From: Planctomycetota bacterium
GTDB taxonomy: Bacteria; Planctomycetota; UBA1135; GCA-002686595
Length of the DNA stretch: 64,000 nt
Assembly: GCA_014237855.1 (NCBI GenBank)
Contig: JABACD010000026.1
Coordinates: forward strand, 4,077 to 68,076
Reading direction: 5' to 3'
Below, piece after piece: positions 63,846 through 64,000 of the stretch. Position 1 is the first letter of the stretch. Each line of letters opens with the position of its first letter. The notes under the pieces are model-generated. The model saw only the letters and a list, made by a program, of their open reading frames with translations, had not been told where the DNA came from and ran no database searches. The translations under genes and the position numbers were made by a program.

Positions 63846-63912
63846 GGCCGGAGAGCTGGGCGCAGAGGGAAAGGGGGCCTGCTCGAAGGAGCCGGAGGGG
63901 TGCTGCGGGAGG
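63846..63912 (+). repeat. Dispersed repeat, internally deleted fragment N
   Basis: GGCCGGAGAGCTGGGCGCAG and GAGGGAAAGGGGG match the middle module with about 25 bases removed; the end GAGCCGGAGGGGTGCTGCGG is only loosely similar to the 3' module. It lies just after the kinase gene. The window ends 88 bp later with nothing else recognised. Confidence 0.5.
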
Positions 63913-64000
63913 ATCTGGGGAATTTCTCGGTATCCGGGCTCCGCACCTGCGGCAGCTGGTGCTGGCAGGAGTGTGGGCAAGGAAGCCCGCGCAACCACTC

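Noticed and set aside
286..63912. Repeat family as a CRISPR array or insertion-sequence remnant
   Set aside because: No regular spacing or spacers, no transposase gene, no terminal inverted repeats and no visible target-site duplications.

Overview
The window looks like a piece of chromosome from a GC-rich, free-living (probably marine or aquatic) Planctomycetota-type bacterium. This is inferred from gene content. It carries many secreted proteins that share one Cys/Gly/Trp-rich C-terminal domain, extracytoplasmic-function (ECF) sigma factors paired with Ser/Thr kinases that have TPR tails, sigma factors fused to a membrane anchor and outside domains, a sulfatase-like enzyme, a DUF1028 protein and carboxypeptidase-regulatory-like repeat proteins. 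No rRNA, tRNA, CRISPR array, transposase or phage gene was recognised.

Layout. 0.6-2.3 kb: a lipoprotein metallopeptidase and an unknown lipoprotein. 2.9-7.3 kb: a ThiF-nitroreductase fusion convergent with a PilZ-acyltransferase-like protein. 7.9-10.1 kb: an ECF sigma factor fused to a transmembrane segment and periplasmic domains. 10.4-17.7 kb: a small membrane protein, a secreted PPC-repeat protein, a membrane-anchored Ig-like/PDZ protein and a DUF1028 protein. 17.9-21.4 kb: a secreted protein and a secreted GH13 enzyme. 22.1-24.0 kb: a more AT-rich patch with two exported proteins. 24.2-32.8 kb: an M28 peptidase, a seven-bladed propeller protein, a membrane-anchored Ig-like protein and a gene flanked by a direct repeat. 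33.1-35.0 kb: a zinc-ribbon protein and a trhO-GST operon. 35.4-39.4 kb: an unknown exported protein, an SGNH hydrolase and a sulfatase-like lipoprotein. 39.5-46.6 kb: a gene fragment coupled to an ECF sigma gene, a cohesin-like secreted protein, and an ECF sigma-kinase operon whose kinase frame is broken. 47.1-53.5 kb: RCC1 and FG-GAP propeller proteins and an FAD oxidoreductase. 53.9-64 kb: a second sigma fusion, a hybrid histidine kinase, a secreted protein and an intact ECF sigma-kinase pair.

How the genes fit together. About a third of the genes encode signalling (five sigma factors or sigma fusions, two kinase systems, one hybrid histidine kinase, one PilZ protein) and about a third encode exported proteins. 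The exported set is dominated by repeat or propeller scaffolds ending in the same C-terminal domain, which suggests a shared export or surface-attachment route. The most distinctive non-coding feature is a dispersed intergenic repeat family: at least fourteen full or partial copies, all in the same orientation, with a G-rich core and a small 3' hairpin whose closing base pair covaries between copies. It is not explained by any standard feature class visible here.
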